From positions 124,001 to 188,000 of the forward strand of contig JAYRKL010000001.1 in the NCBI GenBank assembly GCA_041905795.1: a stretch of 64,000 nucleotides of DNA, given 5' to 3'. A model generated the notes under the pieces. It was not told the DNA's origin. It did no database searches and saw only the letters and a program-made list of their open reading frames with translations. This stretch comes from SHVO01 sp041905795. Lineage in GTDB: Bacteria > Pseudomonadota > Alphaproteobacteria > Rhodospirillales > Rhodospirillaceae. Every line of letters begins with the position of its first letter. Position 1 is the stretch's first letter. The position numbers and the translations under genes are program-made. Shown here one piece after another: positions 33,686 through 43,600 of this stretch.

Positions 33686-34903
33686 TTAGGATGCGACGCG
33701 TTTACCGCGTCGCCGCATCCACCACATGGCGACGCCGGTGAAGGCGAACAGCGGCGGCAACAATCCGCTGATGAACACCAGCACCCACCACGCCATGCCG
33801 AGACCGCTGCCGGAATGCAGCGGACGCTGCCAGGCGAGGAACTTGCTGTTGGCGCCGTAGGCGTCGGGATCGCGCACATCGATCACCTTTTTCGCCCAGG
33901 GGTCCACCGACACCGTCACCTGCGGCGCGCCGGTCATGTCGCCGGGCTTGGAGAACGTGACGCGGTAGGGCGCCCGCGGATTGGCCGGCATGGCCACGCC
34001 GCGCAGGATGCCGCCCTCGACCGCGCCTTTGGCGATCTCGGCTACGGCGTCGGGGTCGAGCGCGGTTTCGCCCTCGATCGGGGTCACGGGCATCGGCGCC
34101 TGCATGCGGGCGTCGCGCACCTGGGCGTTCGCGCCGAAGACGGCGTTCACGGCCTGCGGGAACACGATATAGACGCCGCTGACGCAGACGATCATGAACA
34201 CGATCAGGGTCAGGATGCCGAAGAAGCGGTGCAGGTCATAGACCGCCCGCAGCAGGCCGGCGTTGAGTTTGACTTTGAAGGCGCGCTTCCACTGGCCGCG
34301 CTTCGGCCACCACATGACGATGCCCGAGAGCCCGAGCGCGGTCATGAACACGCCCAGCCAGCCGACGAACTGACGGCCGAAGCCGCCTTCGATCAGGAGG
34401 TTGCCGTGGATGTCATGCATCAGCCGCGCGAACCCGGCGTTGCCCTGGGGCGCGACGCCGGCGGCCATCGTGGCGGGATCGACCGTCACGCGCGGACCGA
34501 AGCCGCCGGGAGGACCGGCCGGACGGCCTTCGGGGCCCTTCTCCGCCGCTTTCTCCGCGCCGCCTTCCGCGCGCGGGCCACCCTGCGGACGACCGCCGCC
34601 GCCGAACCGCACGGCGGCGGGTTTATCCGAGATCGGCGCTTCGAACTGCATCGGGCGCATTCCTTCGGGCGCCTGGCCGCGCGCGGCGTCGATGTATTCG
34701 GCGATGGAGTGTGCGGGTCCCGCGGCGGCGACAATCGGCGCCGGAGTGTCGCGCACGATCATCCACAGGCTGCCGGTGAGGCCGATGGCCGCGAACGGGA
34801 GGGAGAAGATCACGCCCACCCAGAGGTGGATCGTGCCCAGCACTTTGCGGATGCTGATGGTGGAGGCTTTGCGTGCGGGAATTGCGTTGGCTATGTCGGT
34901 CAT
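33686..34903 (-). CDS. PepSY-domain transmembrane protein (iron-uptake associated)
   Basis: A 405-residue inner-membrane protein with the PepSY-associated helix signature (KVLGTIHLWVGVIFSLPFAA), further helices near residue 185, 235 and the C-terminus, and a low-complexity Gly/Ala/Glu loop around 90-120. Such proteins accompany TonB-dependent siderophore receptors and are thought to be ferric-siderophore reductases. The ATG at 34903 overlaps the stop of the hydroxylase gene (ATGA), which argues for coupling; the ATG four codons earlier is less likely. Confidence 0.88.
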   Translation of the reverse strand: MTDIANAIPARKASTISIRKVLGTIHLWVGVIFSLPFAAIGLTGSLWMIVRDTPAPIVAAAGPAHSIAEYIDAARGQAPEGMRPMQFEAPISDKPAAVRFGGGGRPQGGPRAEGGAEKAAEKGPEGRPAGPPGGFGPRVTVDPATMAAGVAPQGNAGFARLMHDIHGNLLIEGGFGRQFVGWLGVFMTALGLSGIVMWWPKRGQWKRAFKVKLNAGLLRAVYDLHRFFGILTLIVFMIVCVSGVYIVFPQAVNAVFGANAQVRDARMQAPMPVTPIEGETALDPDAVAEIAKGAVEGGILRGVAMPANPRAPYRVTFSKPGDMTGAPQVTVSVDPWAKKVIDVRDPDAYGANSKFLAWQRPLHSGSGLGMAWWVLVFISGLLPPLFAFTGVAMWWMRRRGKRVAS

Positions 34904-35595
34904 GAGTCGGCCCATCGGCGCAGGAGGTTGTGATAAAGCCCGGTCAGGCGCACGACCTCGGCCGTATCGCCCACGGATTTGCGTAAACCCTGGATCGCGG
35001 TGTCCAGCTCGAACAGGTGTCCGCGCGCGGCTTCGTCGCGCACCATGCTCTGGAGCCAGAAGAACGAGGACCAGCGGCTGCCGCGCGTGACCGGCGTCAC
35101 GTGATGGCGGCTGCTGGCGGAGTAGAGAATCATGTCGCCGGCGGGCAGCTTGACCTTGTGCTCGCCGAAGGTGTCGAGGATCACCAGCTCGCCGCCGTCG
35201 TAGTCGGCGGGGTCGGTCAGGAACAGCGTGCAGGACATATCGGTGCGCACCCGCACCGAGGCGCCGCCGGTGAGCGACATCGGCATGAAGCGGATGGCGT
35301 TGTCGATGTGGGTATCGAAGGTCATGCCGGTGTCGTAGCGGTTGAACAGCGGCGGAAACACCTTCATCGCCAGCGAGGCCGATGTGAACAGCTCGTTGCG
35401 GCCGAGCTTGCCCAGGATCAGTTCGCCGATCTCGCGCGCCGCCGGAGCGTTCTCCGGCACCTGGAGATTGCGTTTGACCTCCGCCGACTGGACGCCGGCG
35501 GTGACCTTGCCGTCCACCCAGTCGGAACGCGAAAGGAGGCCGCGGCAGTGCGCGACCTCCTCCGGTGTCAGCAAGTTTGGAATGCGGACGAGCAT
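34900..35595 (-). CDS. Fe(II)/2-oxoglutarate-dependent PKHD-type hydroxylase (PiuC/YbiX)
   Basis: A 231-residue dioxygenase. The metal-binding triad is visible as His and Asp in FDTHIDNAIRFMP and the later His in SSRHHVTPVTRGSRW, whose following Arg binds 2-oxoglutarate. PiuC/YbiX proteins are encoded next to siderophore receptors such as PiuA and Fiu, as here, and are iron-repressed. The physiological substrate is not established. It lies between the receptor gene and the PepSY gene on one strand. Confidence 0.93.
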   Translation of the reverse strand: MLVRIPNLLTPEEVAHCRGLLSRSDWVDGKVTAGVQSAEVKRNLQVPENAPAAREIGELILGKLGRNELFTSASLAMKVFPPLFNRYDTGMTFDTHIDNAIRFMPMSLTGGASVRVRTDMSCTLFLTDPADYDGGELVILDTFGEHKVKLPAGDMILYSASSRHHVTPVTRGSRWSSFFWLQSMVRDEAARGHLFELDTAIQGLRKSVGDTAEVVRLTGLYHNLLRRWADS

Positions 35596-35614
35596 TGTCC
35601 TCCTTTATTGTTTC

Positions 35615-35663
35615 CCCGCATGTTCGGGCGGAAAACCGGTTTCCACTTTTCCTAACATGCGGG
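35615..35663. repeat. Palindromic repeat abutting the receptor gene stop
   Basis: A 10-bp perfect outer stem, CCCGCATGTT/AACATGCGGG (35615-35624 with 35654-35663), encloses GGAAA/TTTCC stems around ACCGG. It is of the alphaproteobacterial intergenic-repeat type and touches the stop codon of the TonB-dependent receptor. It may end or stabilise that transcript. Confidence 0.7.
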
Positions 35664-38078
35664 CTAGAACCTCGCCGAAATCGAGGCGACGACCGCGCGG
35701 CCCGGAGAAGGCGTACCGCGGTTGCCGAACGACTGGCTGTAGTTCAGGCGGTCGGTGATGTTGTTGAGGTTCACCTGGAAGGTGTAACGCTCGAACTGAT
35801 AGGCCGCGACCGCGTCAAGTTGGATGGTCTCCGGGATAACGACGTAACGCGAGATCCCGGTGAGGTTCGGCGCGGTGCCGGTGGTGGTGTAAGCGTTGTG
35901 CAGCGGGCTCTGGTAGACGATACCGCCGCCGAACGAAAGACCCTTCACTGCGGGCACCTGATAGTCGGCCCAGAATGAAGCGCCATGACGGGGCACGAAG
36001 GTGATCATTTTACCGATGGTGAACTGGTTGGGGCGGCACACGATCGGCGCCGTCGTGCCGCAGGTCAGGTCGTAGGTAATGATCGGGTCGAGATAGGTGT
36101 AGGCGGCGATGACGCTGAGGTCGGCGGTGACGGCGCCGGTGGCCGAAAATTCGAAACCCCGCACCCGCTGCTGCTGACCCGATTGCAGGATGGTCTGCCC
36201 CGAGACCGGGTCGGAGATGGTCGCGTTGTCCTTGTTGACCTGGAACAGCGACCCGGCGAGGCCGAGCTTGCCCTCCAGAACACTGTACTTGGCGCCGATT
36301 TCAAACGTCCGGCTCTTTTCCGGCTCCAACGCCTGGTTGGCGGTGGTGATGGGCGTCGGCGTACCGACCACCGACGTGCCCTGCGGCACCGCCGACTTGG
36401 AGAAGGAGACATAGAGCGTGGTGTTTTGGTCCGGCTCATAGACCAAGCTGGCGCGCGGGTTGACGACGGTCGACGGCGACCGGGCCGGCGTGGTCACGCC
36501 CGCGACCGTGGTGGACGAGAACTTGGCGATGTAGCGGTCGACACGCACGCCGGCGATGACCGACACAGCCTCGTTGAACCACAGGCGGTCGGTCAGGAAC
36601 CCCGCGAAGTCGCTGGCGTTGCCGCTGGACGTCACCACCGTGGTCGCGGTGGCCGTGGTCCCGGCGATGTTGGTCGGCGTCGGCAGGATCACCGTGTAGC
36701 CCGGCGGCGGTTCATAGGTCGGGTTATAGAGGCTCATGCCGATATTGGCGCGGGAGCGCGTGCGGTCTCCCAGGAGGTAGGCGAACTGCGCCGTGGTCGG
36801 CAGCGTATAGGCGTAAATGGTGCGATCGGCCTTTTGATACGAATAGTCGATGCCGGCGATGGTCTGGTTGCGCAACGTGCCGATCTGGAAGGCGGCATTG
36901 AGGCTGAACGTGTTCTGCCAGCCCCAGCTGTCCTGCTGGTACGGGCCGCCGCCGCCGATGCCGCCCAAGGTCGCGCGCGGATTGGCGCTGGCGAGGACGT
37001 TGGAGCAGAAGGCGGTGGCGACGGTGTTGTCGCAGCGGTCAACCGTCGTGTACTGGAAATAGCGCGAGTACCAGGCGGCGCGGGTGTCGTTCTGGATCAG
37101 CAGCCAGTCGTTGACCTGATGGCTGAGCTTGGCCGTCACGATATCGGCGTCGTTCTTGTCCTGGTCGGTGCGGTAGCTGACATAGTTGTTGCGCGGAACG
37201 CCGTATTCGGTCGCGGGCACGGCGAAGATGCTGGTCGGCGTGATGGCGACGGGAATCCCGTAATCCGGACGGCCGTTGGCATGCTGGTGGATATAGGACA
37301 GCGTGAAGGTGGTCGGGCCGCCGAGGCCGAGGCCGACCGAAGGCGCGATCCCCCAGCGATGCGAGAAGATCTTGTCGCGGTCGACGACGCCGGTGTTGGT
37401 GTACATGGCGGCGACGCGCACCGCCGCGGTATCGGAGAGCTGATAATTGTAGTCGCCGGTGGCGCGGGCATGGGCGCCGTTACCGCCTTCGAGCTTCACT
37501 TCGCCGCGGGTGGCGAGCGTCGGCACCTTGGAAATGGTGTTGATGGCACCGCCGGTGGTGCCGCGGCCGAACATCAGGCCGGAGGGACCTTTCAGCACCT
37601 GGACTTCCTGATAGGCGAAGCTGTCGCGGGTGTAGGATGCGAAGTCGCGCAGACCGTCGAGATAGACGTCGTCCTTGGAGTCGAAACCGCGGATACGGAA
37701 CTGGTCGCCGGCGAGCGAGCCGCCTTCCCCGATGGCGATGGTGATGCCCGGCACGTTGCGCAGCGCCTCGCCCAGGGTCGTGGTGGCCTGCTGCTTCATG
37801 GTCTCTTCGCCGACCACGGTCACCGCCTGCGGGGTGTCCTGGATGCTGTTCGTCGGCTGGTTGCCGGCCGGTTTTTTATTCAGGGCGTTCTTGTCGTCGA
37901 TCGCCGTGTCTTCGATGGTCGCCGGTCCGAGCTGGAGGGTGGTGGGTTCGGCCGCATGGCTGGCGCCGGCGAGGGCGAGGCCCATGGCGGTGGTGCCGGC
38001 CAGGAATTGGCCGTTGCGCACCAAGCGCGAGGAAATCCTGCCGGAACCAAAGCCGTTCCGGGTTTCAAACGACGACAT
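35664..38078 (-). CDS. TonB-dependent siderophore receptor
   Basis: An 804-residue outer-membrane receptor. A signal peptide (GTTAMGLALAGASHAA) is followed by a TonB-box and plug region with DTPQAVTVVGEETMKQQ, VPGITIAIGEGG and QVLKGPSGLMFGRGTTGGAI, the FhuE/FpvA-type plug signatures. The rest is a 22-strand barrel ending in Phe (VVASISARF), as outer-membrane insertion requires. It would import a ferric siderophore with energy from TonB; the ligand is not known. The ATG at 38078 is chosen because it begins the exported protein; the frame upstream is leader. Fur-like sites precede it. Confidence 0.94.
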   Translation of the reverse strand: MSSFETRNGFGSGRISSRLVRNGQFLAGTTAMGLALAGASHAAEPTTLQLGPATIEDTAIDDKNALNKKPAGNQPTNSIQDTPQAVTVVGEETMKQQATTTLGEALRNVPGITIAIGEGGSLAGDQFRIRGFDSKDDVYLDGLRDFASYTRDSFAYQEVQVLKGPSGLMFGRGTTGGAINTISKVPTLATRGEVKLEGGNGAHARATGDYNYQLSDTAAVRVAAMYTNTGVVDRDKIFSHRWGIAPSVGLGLGGPTTFTLSYIHQHANGRPDYGIPVAITPTSIFAVPATEYGVPRNNYVSYRTDQDKNDADIVTAKLSHQVNDWLLIQNDTRAAWYSRYFQYTTVDRCDNTVATAFCSNVLASANPRATLGGIGGGGPYQQDSWGWQNTFSLNAAFQIGTLRNQTIAGIDYSYQKADRTIYAYTLPTTAQFAYLLGDRTRSRANIGMSLYNPTYEPPPGYTVILPTPTNIAGTTATATTVVTSSGNASDFAGFLTDRLWFNEAVSVIAGVRVDRYIAKFSSTTVAGVTTPARSPSTVVNPRASLVYEPDQNTTLYVSFSKSAVPQGTSVVGTPTPITTANQALEPEKSRTFEIGAKYSVLEGKLGLAGSLFQVNKDNATISDPVSGQTILQSGQQQRVRGFEFSATGAVTADLSVIAAYTYLDPIITYDLTCGTTAPIVCRPNQFTIGKMITFVPRHGASFWADYQVPAVKGLSFGGGIVYQSPLHNAYTTTGTAPNLTGISRYVVIPETIQLDAVAAYQFERYTFQVNLNNITDRLNYSQSFGNRGTPSPGRAVVASISARF

Positions 38079-38101
38079 TGTAGCGACCCCATGAGCCAGT
38101 T

Positions 38102-38121
38102 GATAATGCGAATGACTCTTA
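38102..38121. promoter_or_regulatory. Fur-like box proximal to the receptor gene
   Basis: GATAATGCGAATGACTCTTA lies 24 bp upstream of the receptor start codon. It resembles alphaproteobacterial Fur sites of the GCGAATGA type, and its position would block transcription or leader synthesis. Confidence 0.5.
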
Positions 38122-38227
38122 GTATCGTCAGGGTCGCTTGGCAAGGGTGATCTTATCCCCTTGAAATCATGGTGGTCGTGCCGGAACTGCATAGGACGCC
38201 AGAACATCACTGCGGTATATATTATAT

Positions 38228-38245
38228 AATAATGATTCTCATTTT
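38228..38245. promoter_or_regulatory. Fur-like box between tonB and the receptor gene
   Basis: ATAATGATTCTCATTTTC matches the Fur consensus GATAATGATAATCATTATC at most positions. It lies in the divergent promoter region, 33 bp before the tonB start, so both iron-uptake genes may be repressed together when iron is plentiful. Confidence 0.65.
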
Positions 38246-38277
38246 CATAGATGCTGTGTCTCAGTAGCATAATCACC

Positions 38278-39012
38278 ATGAATCAGATGACGCCTTCAGC
38301 TTCCCTTGTTTCCCCGCCCTGGAAGCCCGACCCCAGCGTCCTCAGCCGCAAGGACAGCAAGCCGGCTTTCGATTTGAGCAGCGGCCGGGTCTACGGCGAG
38401 CGCCCCGCCGCGGCGGTCAATCCGGCACGCCGGGTCGCGAGCCTTGTGACCGCGGTCGCCATCCAGGCCGCGGTGGTCGCGTTGATCCTGGCCGCCGGCG
38501 TCGAGCTGCCGACCAAGGTCGGCCCGCTGATGGTGGTCAACATCGCCACCCAGGAAATCAAACCCGAGGAATTGCCGCCGCCGCCGCCCACCCTGGTGCA
38601 GCCGCAAGTGGCCATCACCCTGCCGTTCGTGCCGGATGTGATCCACGACGTGCCGCCGCCGCCGCCCCAGCAGACCGCGATCACCGTGGCGCCCAAGGGC
38701 GCCGAGCCGGCGCCGCCGGTCTATAAGGCGGAGAAATACGAGACCGTGCTGCTGCGCTCCATCAACGCGGCGTTGCGGTATCCGGTATCCGCGCGCCAGC
38801 GCCGTCAGCAGGGCACGGTCTATGTGCGCTTCGTGATGGACCGCCGCGGCAATGTGCTGTCGTCGCAGATCGAGCGCAGCTCGCGCTTCCAGGCCCTGGA
38901 TGAAGAGGGTCTCGCGCTGCTCGCCCGCGCGCAGCCCCTGCCGGCGCCGCCCGCGGACGTGGCCGGCGAGCAGATCCAGCTCGTCGTCCCCATCGTTTTC
39001 AGCCTGCGCTGA
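38278..39012 (+). CDS. tonB: Energy transducer TonB
   Basis: A 244-residue inner-membrane protein spanning the periplasm. One membrane helix (VTAVAIQAAVVALILAAGVE) lies at about residues 55-75 and is followed by a proline-rich linker (EELPPPPPTLVQPQ, VPPPPPQQ). The C-terminal TonB domain has RYPVSARQRRQQGTVYVRFV and SRFQALDEEGLALLARAQPL. It couples the proton-motive force to the divergently encoded receptor. ExbB/ExbD are not in the window. Its end overlaps the convergent FUSC gene by 14 bp. Confidence 0.93.
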   Translation: MNQMTPSASLVSPPWKPDPSVLSRKDSKPAFDLSSGRVYGERPAAAVNPARRVASLVTAVAIQAAVVALILAAGVELPTKVGPLMVVNIATQEIKPEELPPPPPTLVQPQVAITLPFVPDVIHDVPPPPPQQTAITVAPKGAEPAPPVYKAEKYETVLLRSINAALRYPVSARQRRQQGTVYVRFVMDRRGNVLSSQIERSSRFQALDEEGLALLARAQPLPAPPADVAGEQIQLVVPIVFSLR

Positions 39013-40120
39013 GACGCGCCCGTTCGGACGTGCGGCTGGTCAGGTCTTTCAGGTTTATCTTGAGCTGTTCCAGGGCGAAGCCCACGGCAAAGGTACGGCC
39101 GATGATATCCCCGGCGAGGCCGCGGGTCTGGCCGGCCTCGCGCACCGCCGCCACCTCATGCGCGTAGTGGGCGATCGCCTGTTCCACCGGCATCAAGCTC
39201 GGCGGCGGCCGGCGGTCCTCGAGCGATTGTCCGATGCCTTTGAAACTGTCGGCGACGGCTTGCACGGCGCCGCCCAGCGCCGCCGCCAGGCGGTCATGGA
39301 ACGTATCCGGGAACGGTTCCGCGGTGGCGCGCCCGAGCATGATGATGTCGGCGCGCAGGCGCTGCAGCGTGCGCAGCACCGGTTCGGGATCGGGCTCGTT
39401 GGACAGGAAACTCGCGCGTTCGCGCTTGGCTTCGTCCACGGCCAGAGTCAGCCTGGAAATCTGCGCCAGCGCCGCGTCGTGCTTGATCGTTAATTCGTGC
39501 TGGATCTGGGCGCGATCGAAGGCGAGCAGCAGCGGCAGCACGGCCGCGAAATGATCGAGCGTGCGCGCCGCCGCCTGGTTGAGGAGGCCCGAGGCGCGCG
39601 CCGGCAGAATCACCAGCGACACCGCCAGACCGATGGCCCCGCCGATGCTGATTTCGGCCAGGCGGTTGACGGCGGATTCGAGCGGCGAGAGATGCTGGAC
39701 CGGCGCCACCAGGATGACGATCACGCCGGTGACCGGCGCGAACCGGAACGTCGGGCGCACCGCCGCGAGGAACGCGAGCGGCGTCAGCGCCACGCCTAAA
39801 CCAAGTGCAATGGACAGGGCGTCGGCCGCGGGATCGAGGTCGCGGATCACCGTGCCGACCAGCGCGGCGTAAGCGCCGCCGCCCAGGGTGCTGACCAGCC
39901 AGTCGAGCGCGGCCTTGACCGACCCGCCGACCGAAGCCTGGGTCACCAGAACCGCCGTGAACACCGCCCAGTAGCCCTGCGGAAGGGCGAGGGTTTCAGC
40001 CACCGCAAAGGCGAACAAGGCCGCCGCCGTCACCCGCACGCTGTGGCGCAACTCGCCTTCGCGGCGCTCGCTCCAGGCGCTGATCCGCTTCGAGACGGAC
40101 GATTTGGCGGCCTCGGTCAT
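38999..40120 (-). CDS. FUSC-family (fusaric acid/aromatic acid exporter-like) membrane protein
   Basis: A 373-residue protein with six N-terminal membrane helices in the FUSC pattern (GYWAVFTAVLVTQASVGGSV, AEISIGGAIGLAVSLVIL) and a long cytoplasmic helical C-terminal domain. Relatives export aromatic acids or fusaric acid, usually with a membrane-fusion partner, which is absent here. It is 4 bp after the acetyltransferase gene on the minus strand. The tonB stop lies 14 bp inside its 3' end. Confidence 0.85.
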   Translation of the reverse strand: MTEAAKSSVSKRISAWSERREGELRHSVRVTAAALFAFAVAETLALPQGYWAVFTAVLVTQASVGGSVKAALDWLVSTLGGGAYAALVGTVIRDLDPAADALSIALGLGVALTPLAFLAAVRPTFRFAPVTGVIVILVAPVQHLSPLESAVNRLAEISIGGAIGLAVSLVILPARASGLLNQAAARTLDHFAAVLPLLLAFDRAQIQHELTIKHDAALAQISRLTLAVDEAKRERASFLSNEPDPEPVLRTLQRLRADIIMLGRATAEPFPDTFHDRLAAALGGAVQAVADSFKGIGQSLEDRRPPPSLMPVEQAIAHYAHEVAAVREAGQTRGLAGDIIGRTFAVGFALEQLKINLKDLTSRTSERARLSAG

Positions 40121-40124
40121 GCTC

Positions 40125-40592
40125 TTATTCTAGAGTAAGCGGCCTGGAAAAATAGCGCACGGTTTTGCCCATGCTTGAAAGAGGAGTGCCGGAAAGGCGG
40201 GCGCTGCCGACCTCGGCAAATCCCAGGGCCGCATGGAAAGCGTCGGACACCGGGTTGGGCGGGTCGGCGTTGACTTCGCAAACCACGCGCTCATGGCCGG
40301 CCGCGCGGCGGAACAGATCGCGATAGAGCGCTTTGGCAAGGCCGCGCCCGCGCGCCGCCGGCGCCACCACGATCCGGTCGACATAGACAAAGCGCGAGTA
40401 GCGCGCCTTGAACCAGGCGAAGTTGGGATTGTCGTAAGCGGCGTCCTGATCGAAGGCCAGGAGCAGCGCATCGGCGGCGCCGACATGGACGGCGGCGAAG
40501 GCCATGCCGACGAGGTGCGCGGCCTTGGCCGGCGTCAGGAACGACAGCTCTTGGGCGAAGGCGTTGTTGAGCGCCAACAGCGGCGGCGGCAA
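40125..40592 (-). CDS. GNAT-family N-acetyltransferase
   Basis: A 155-residue acetyltransferase. The acetyl-CoA-binding stretch is VYVDRIVVAPAARGRGLAKA and the C-terminal PVSDAFHAALGFAEVG fits the fold. The substrate is unknown. It lies between the motor operon and the FUSC gene, both on its strand, and could be the tail of the motor transcript. Confidence 0.85.
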   Translation of the reverse strand: MPPPLLALNNAFAQELSFLTPAKAAHLVGMAFAAVHVGAADALLLAFDQDAAYDNPNFAWFKARYSRFVYVDRIVVAPAARGRGLAKALYRDLFRRAAGHERVVCEVNADPPNPVSDAFHAALGFAEVGSARLSGTPLSSMGKTVRYFSRPLTLE

Positions 40593-40633
40593 GCCACCGT
40601 CACGTGGAAGATCCAGGATATCAACGGGTGAAA

Positions 40634-43600
40634 TCAGTTGATCGCGCTCAGCGGCTTTTGACCAATCATGTCTTTATATTCGACAAGGAATGACTTGAAC
40701 TGCTCGGCCTGCTGGATCTGGGCGCGCACCTGTTGCGCATCCATGGAGCCGCGTTCGCGCGGCGTGGTGATCAGGTTGAACACGTCCTTATAAGGCGTGT
40801 TGGCCATGGGAGCGGTGTAGCGCTGGCGCACGCGCACCAGGGTGCGTTCGTCCCCGGCGAGCGTGAGCGCGGTCGCCCAATCGAGCACCAGGCGGGCGTT
40901 GACGTCGGACAGGCTGCCGGCGTCGGCCTCGGGCACCAGTTCGGACAGCGACCGGGCGGCGTTGGCCCAGTCCTGGGTGCGCCAGTAGACCTCGGCGCGC
41001 AACTGGCGGGTTTCGGGCGTAGTGTCGGTGCCCAGCAGCAGCATGGCCTCGTTGACTTTGCCCAGGTCGGTGAGCGCGCGCGCCTCCAGGCGGCGGCGCT
41101 GGGTGTTGAGGTCGCGGCCGGCTTCGACGGACGCCGTATCGTGCAATACGTCGATGGCTTTCTGCGGCGTGCGGTTGAGCAGGTAGACCAGGGCGAGACG
41201 CGCGCCGATCCGGGCGCGGTCGACGCCGGTGACGCGGAACTGGATCTGGCGTTCCAGCACCAGGGCCGCCTGGTCGAGCAGGTCAACCGACACCAGGCGG
41301 TCGGCGATCTTGCGGATCATCTCGTCGCCCTTCTCGCCGGGCGGGATCAGCGACCGGAACTCGTCAAACAGGCCGATGGCGGCCACCGGCGTCATCTTGT
41401 CGGCTCCGTCTTCGAGGTACAGGGACTCGAAGATCTTGCGCATCTTCTCGGCGGCTTCGTCGACGCGCGGCTGGTCGGCGAAATACGACGTGGTGATCTT
41501 CAGGGTGCGCAGCGCCGTGCCGTAATTCTTCTCGTCGGCGTACAGGTCGGCCAGGCGCAGGAGGAGATCGAGTTCGGTGTTGTCGCCGCGCCAGCGATAG
41601 CGCAGTTTTTCCAGGCCCTCGATCAAATCAGCCGTCGACAGGGTGCCGAGGCGGTGTTCCATCTCCATGCGGTCGCGGTTGGCGAGCACGCTGTACATGA
41701 GGCTCGGGCTTTCCTCGGCCTTCTTGTACTGGGCGAGCGCGATCTTCTGCTCGCCGAGTTTCTCGTTGAGCTTGCCGTCCATGTAGTCGATGGCGGCCAG
41801 TTCGTTCACGGTCGGGGTTTCGCGGCGGATCAGGTCGAGGAAGCCTTGCGCGCCGAAGTCGTCGCCGGCGGCGATGGCGGCTTCGACACCGGTCAGCGCC
41901 AGCGGAATCTTGACCGCGCGCGGATAGGCGCGGATCGCGGCGCCGGTCTGGATCATGGTCTCGGCCTGGGCGGCTTTGTTGCCGAACTTGGCGCGGGCGG
42001 CGGCCAGCCAGAAGCGGGCGTCGTCGTCGTTGGCCAGGCTGAAATGGTTGAAGTCCTCGCCGGCCTCGAAGTAGCGGCGCATCATCATGTTGGCCGCGCC
42101 GCGCAGGGCCCGGAACGGCGGGGTATTCTCGACCTCGCCGTCGGCGACCTTCATGGTGCGCATGATCGCCAGCACTTCGGGATAGAAGCCGTTGACGAAC
42201 TCGAACCGCGCCAGGCGGAAGCGCGCCTGCTGGCGGGCCTCGGGGCGCTCGTCGCTGAGGGCGTTCTGCAGCGCCTGCTTGTTGCGGACATAGTCCTCGG
42301 CCTTGCCGATCTGCCAGTCGGCGATGTTCAAGGTCCGGGTCTTGTCGTCGGCGTTCAAGGCGGTGGCTTTGTCGGCCAGGTCCCTCGACAGCGCCATGCC
42401 GCCGTCGACGTCGATGTCGATGCCGATCCGCGAAGCCTGCGCACGCACGCCGTCGCTCTTGGGCACCACCACCACGCCTTGCGCGGTCACCGGCATGTCG
42501 AGGTCGGTGTAGTGACGCTCGGGGTAGACGCCGTAGCTGAGCGGGATGACCGGCACGATCAACAGGTAATCGCCGACTTCCGGGTCTTCCACCGCCACCG
42601 TGCGGCCGGCTTCGCCCACCGGCACGAACAGGTTCGGACTGGGGCGGTCGAGCTGCGCGTTGACCTCGAGCGCCCGGGTCGGACGCAGCGGCAGGGAGCG
42701 GAAATCCAGGATCCAGTTGAGGCCGTCGCGGCGCGTGGTCGGATTGATGTCGGGCTTGGTGACCATGCGCAGGATGGTGTTGTTGCGGTAAGGCAGCTGT
42801 TCGACAAAGGTGATGTACGCCGCGCCCTCCCGGGCGATTTTGGCGACATCGACCTGTTGATAGCGGTCGAAGACCACCCACAGATAATCGGCGCGGCGGA
42901 ACACCGCGGCGGCGGCGGGCTCGCTCCAGGGGATCGTGACCGAAAGTTCGGCCGGGCGGCCGGCGAGAGGATCGACGCGGTTCTCGGCGGCGCGGGTCAC
43001 GCGCTGGCCGGCGGCATTGACCTGGTTGCGCTCGGCGCCGTTGCCGGTGAGCGCGGCCGCAGCGGTTGCGGAGCCGGCGCGCGGCGGCGGCGGGGGTGCC
43101 GCCTTGGCGGCGGGCGGCGGCGCGGGCGGCGCCTTTTCCGCGGGCGGCGGCGCCGGACGTTGCGAGGCGGCTTGCGGACTCTGGCCGGCGGGCGCGGGCG
43201 TGCGGGTCAGGTCGATGGCGATGGTATTGCCGGTGGCGAAGTCGCGCACCGCGAACTGCGCCGCCTGCGGGATCGTCAGGACAAGCTTGCCGTTCTCGAT
43301 CAGCGCGGCGGCCGGACGGTTGGCGGCCGGCAGACGGCCATTGAGCTGCGCCACATTGATCGAGGCCGGGCTGTCGAAGGTGACGGCGATGCGGTCGCCG
43401 CGACGTTCGATGCGGTAGGTGGTCTTGTCGGGCCAATCGAGCGCCAGGCGGAAATAGTCGCCGTGGTCGCCGGTGCGCAAGGTCACGGCGCGGCCCGAAC
43501 CGACCACCGGTCCGCCGGCGGGTGCCGTCGGCGTCGGCGCCTGGGGATTGAGCGACGTGGGAGTGAGCGGCGGCACCGACTGCGCGCGGGCCTGGGCGGC

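Noticed and set aside
35985..38150. 721-residue open frame opposite the TonB-dependent receptor
   Set aside because: Antisense of a protein with intact plug and barrel signatures; composition is that of a shadow frame.
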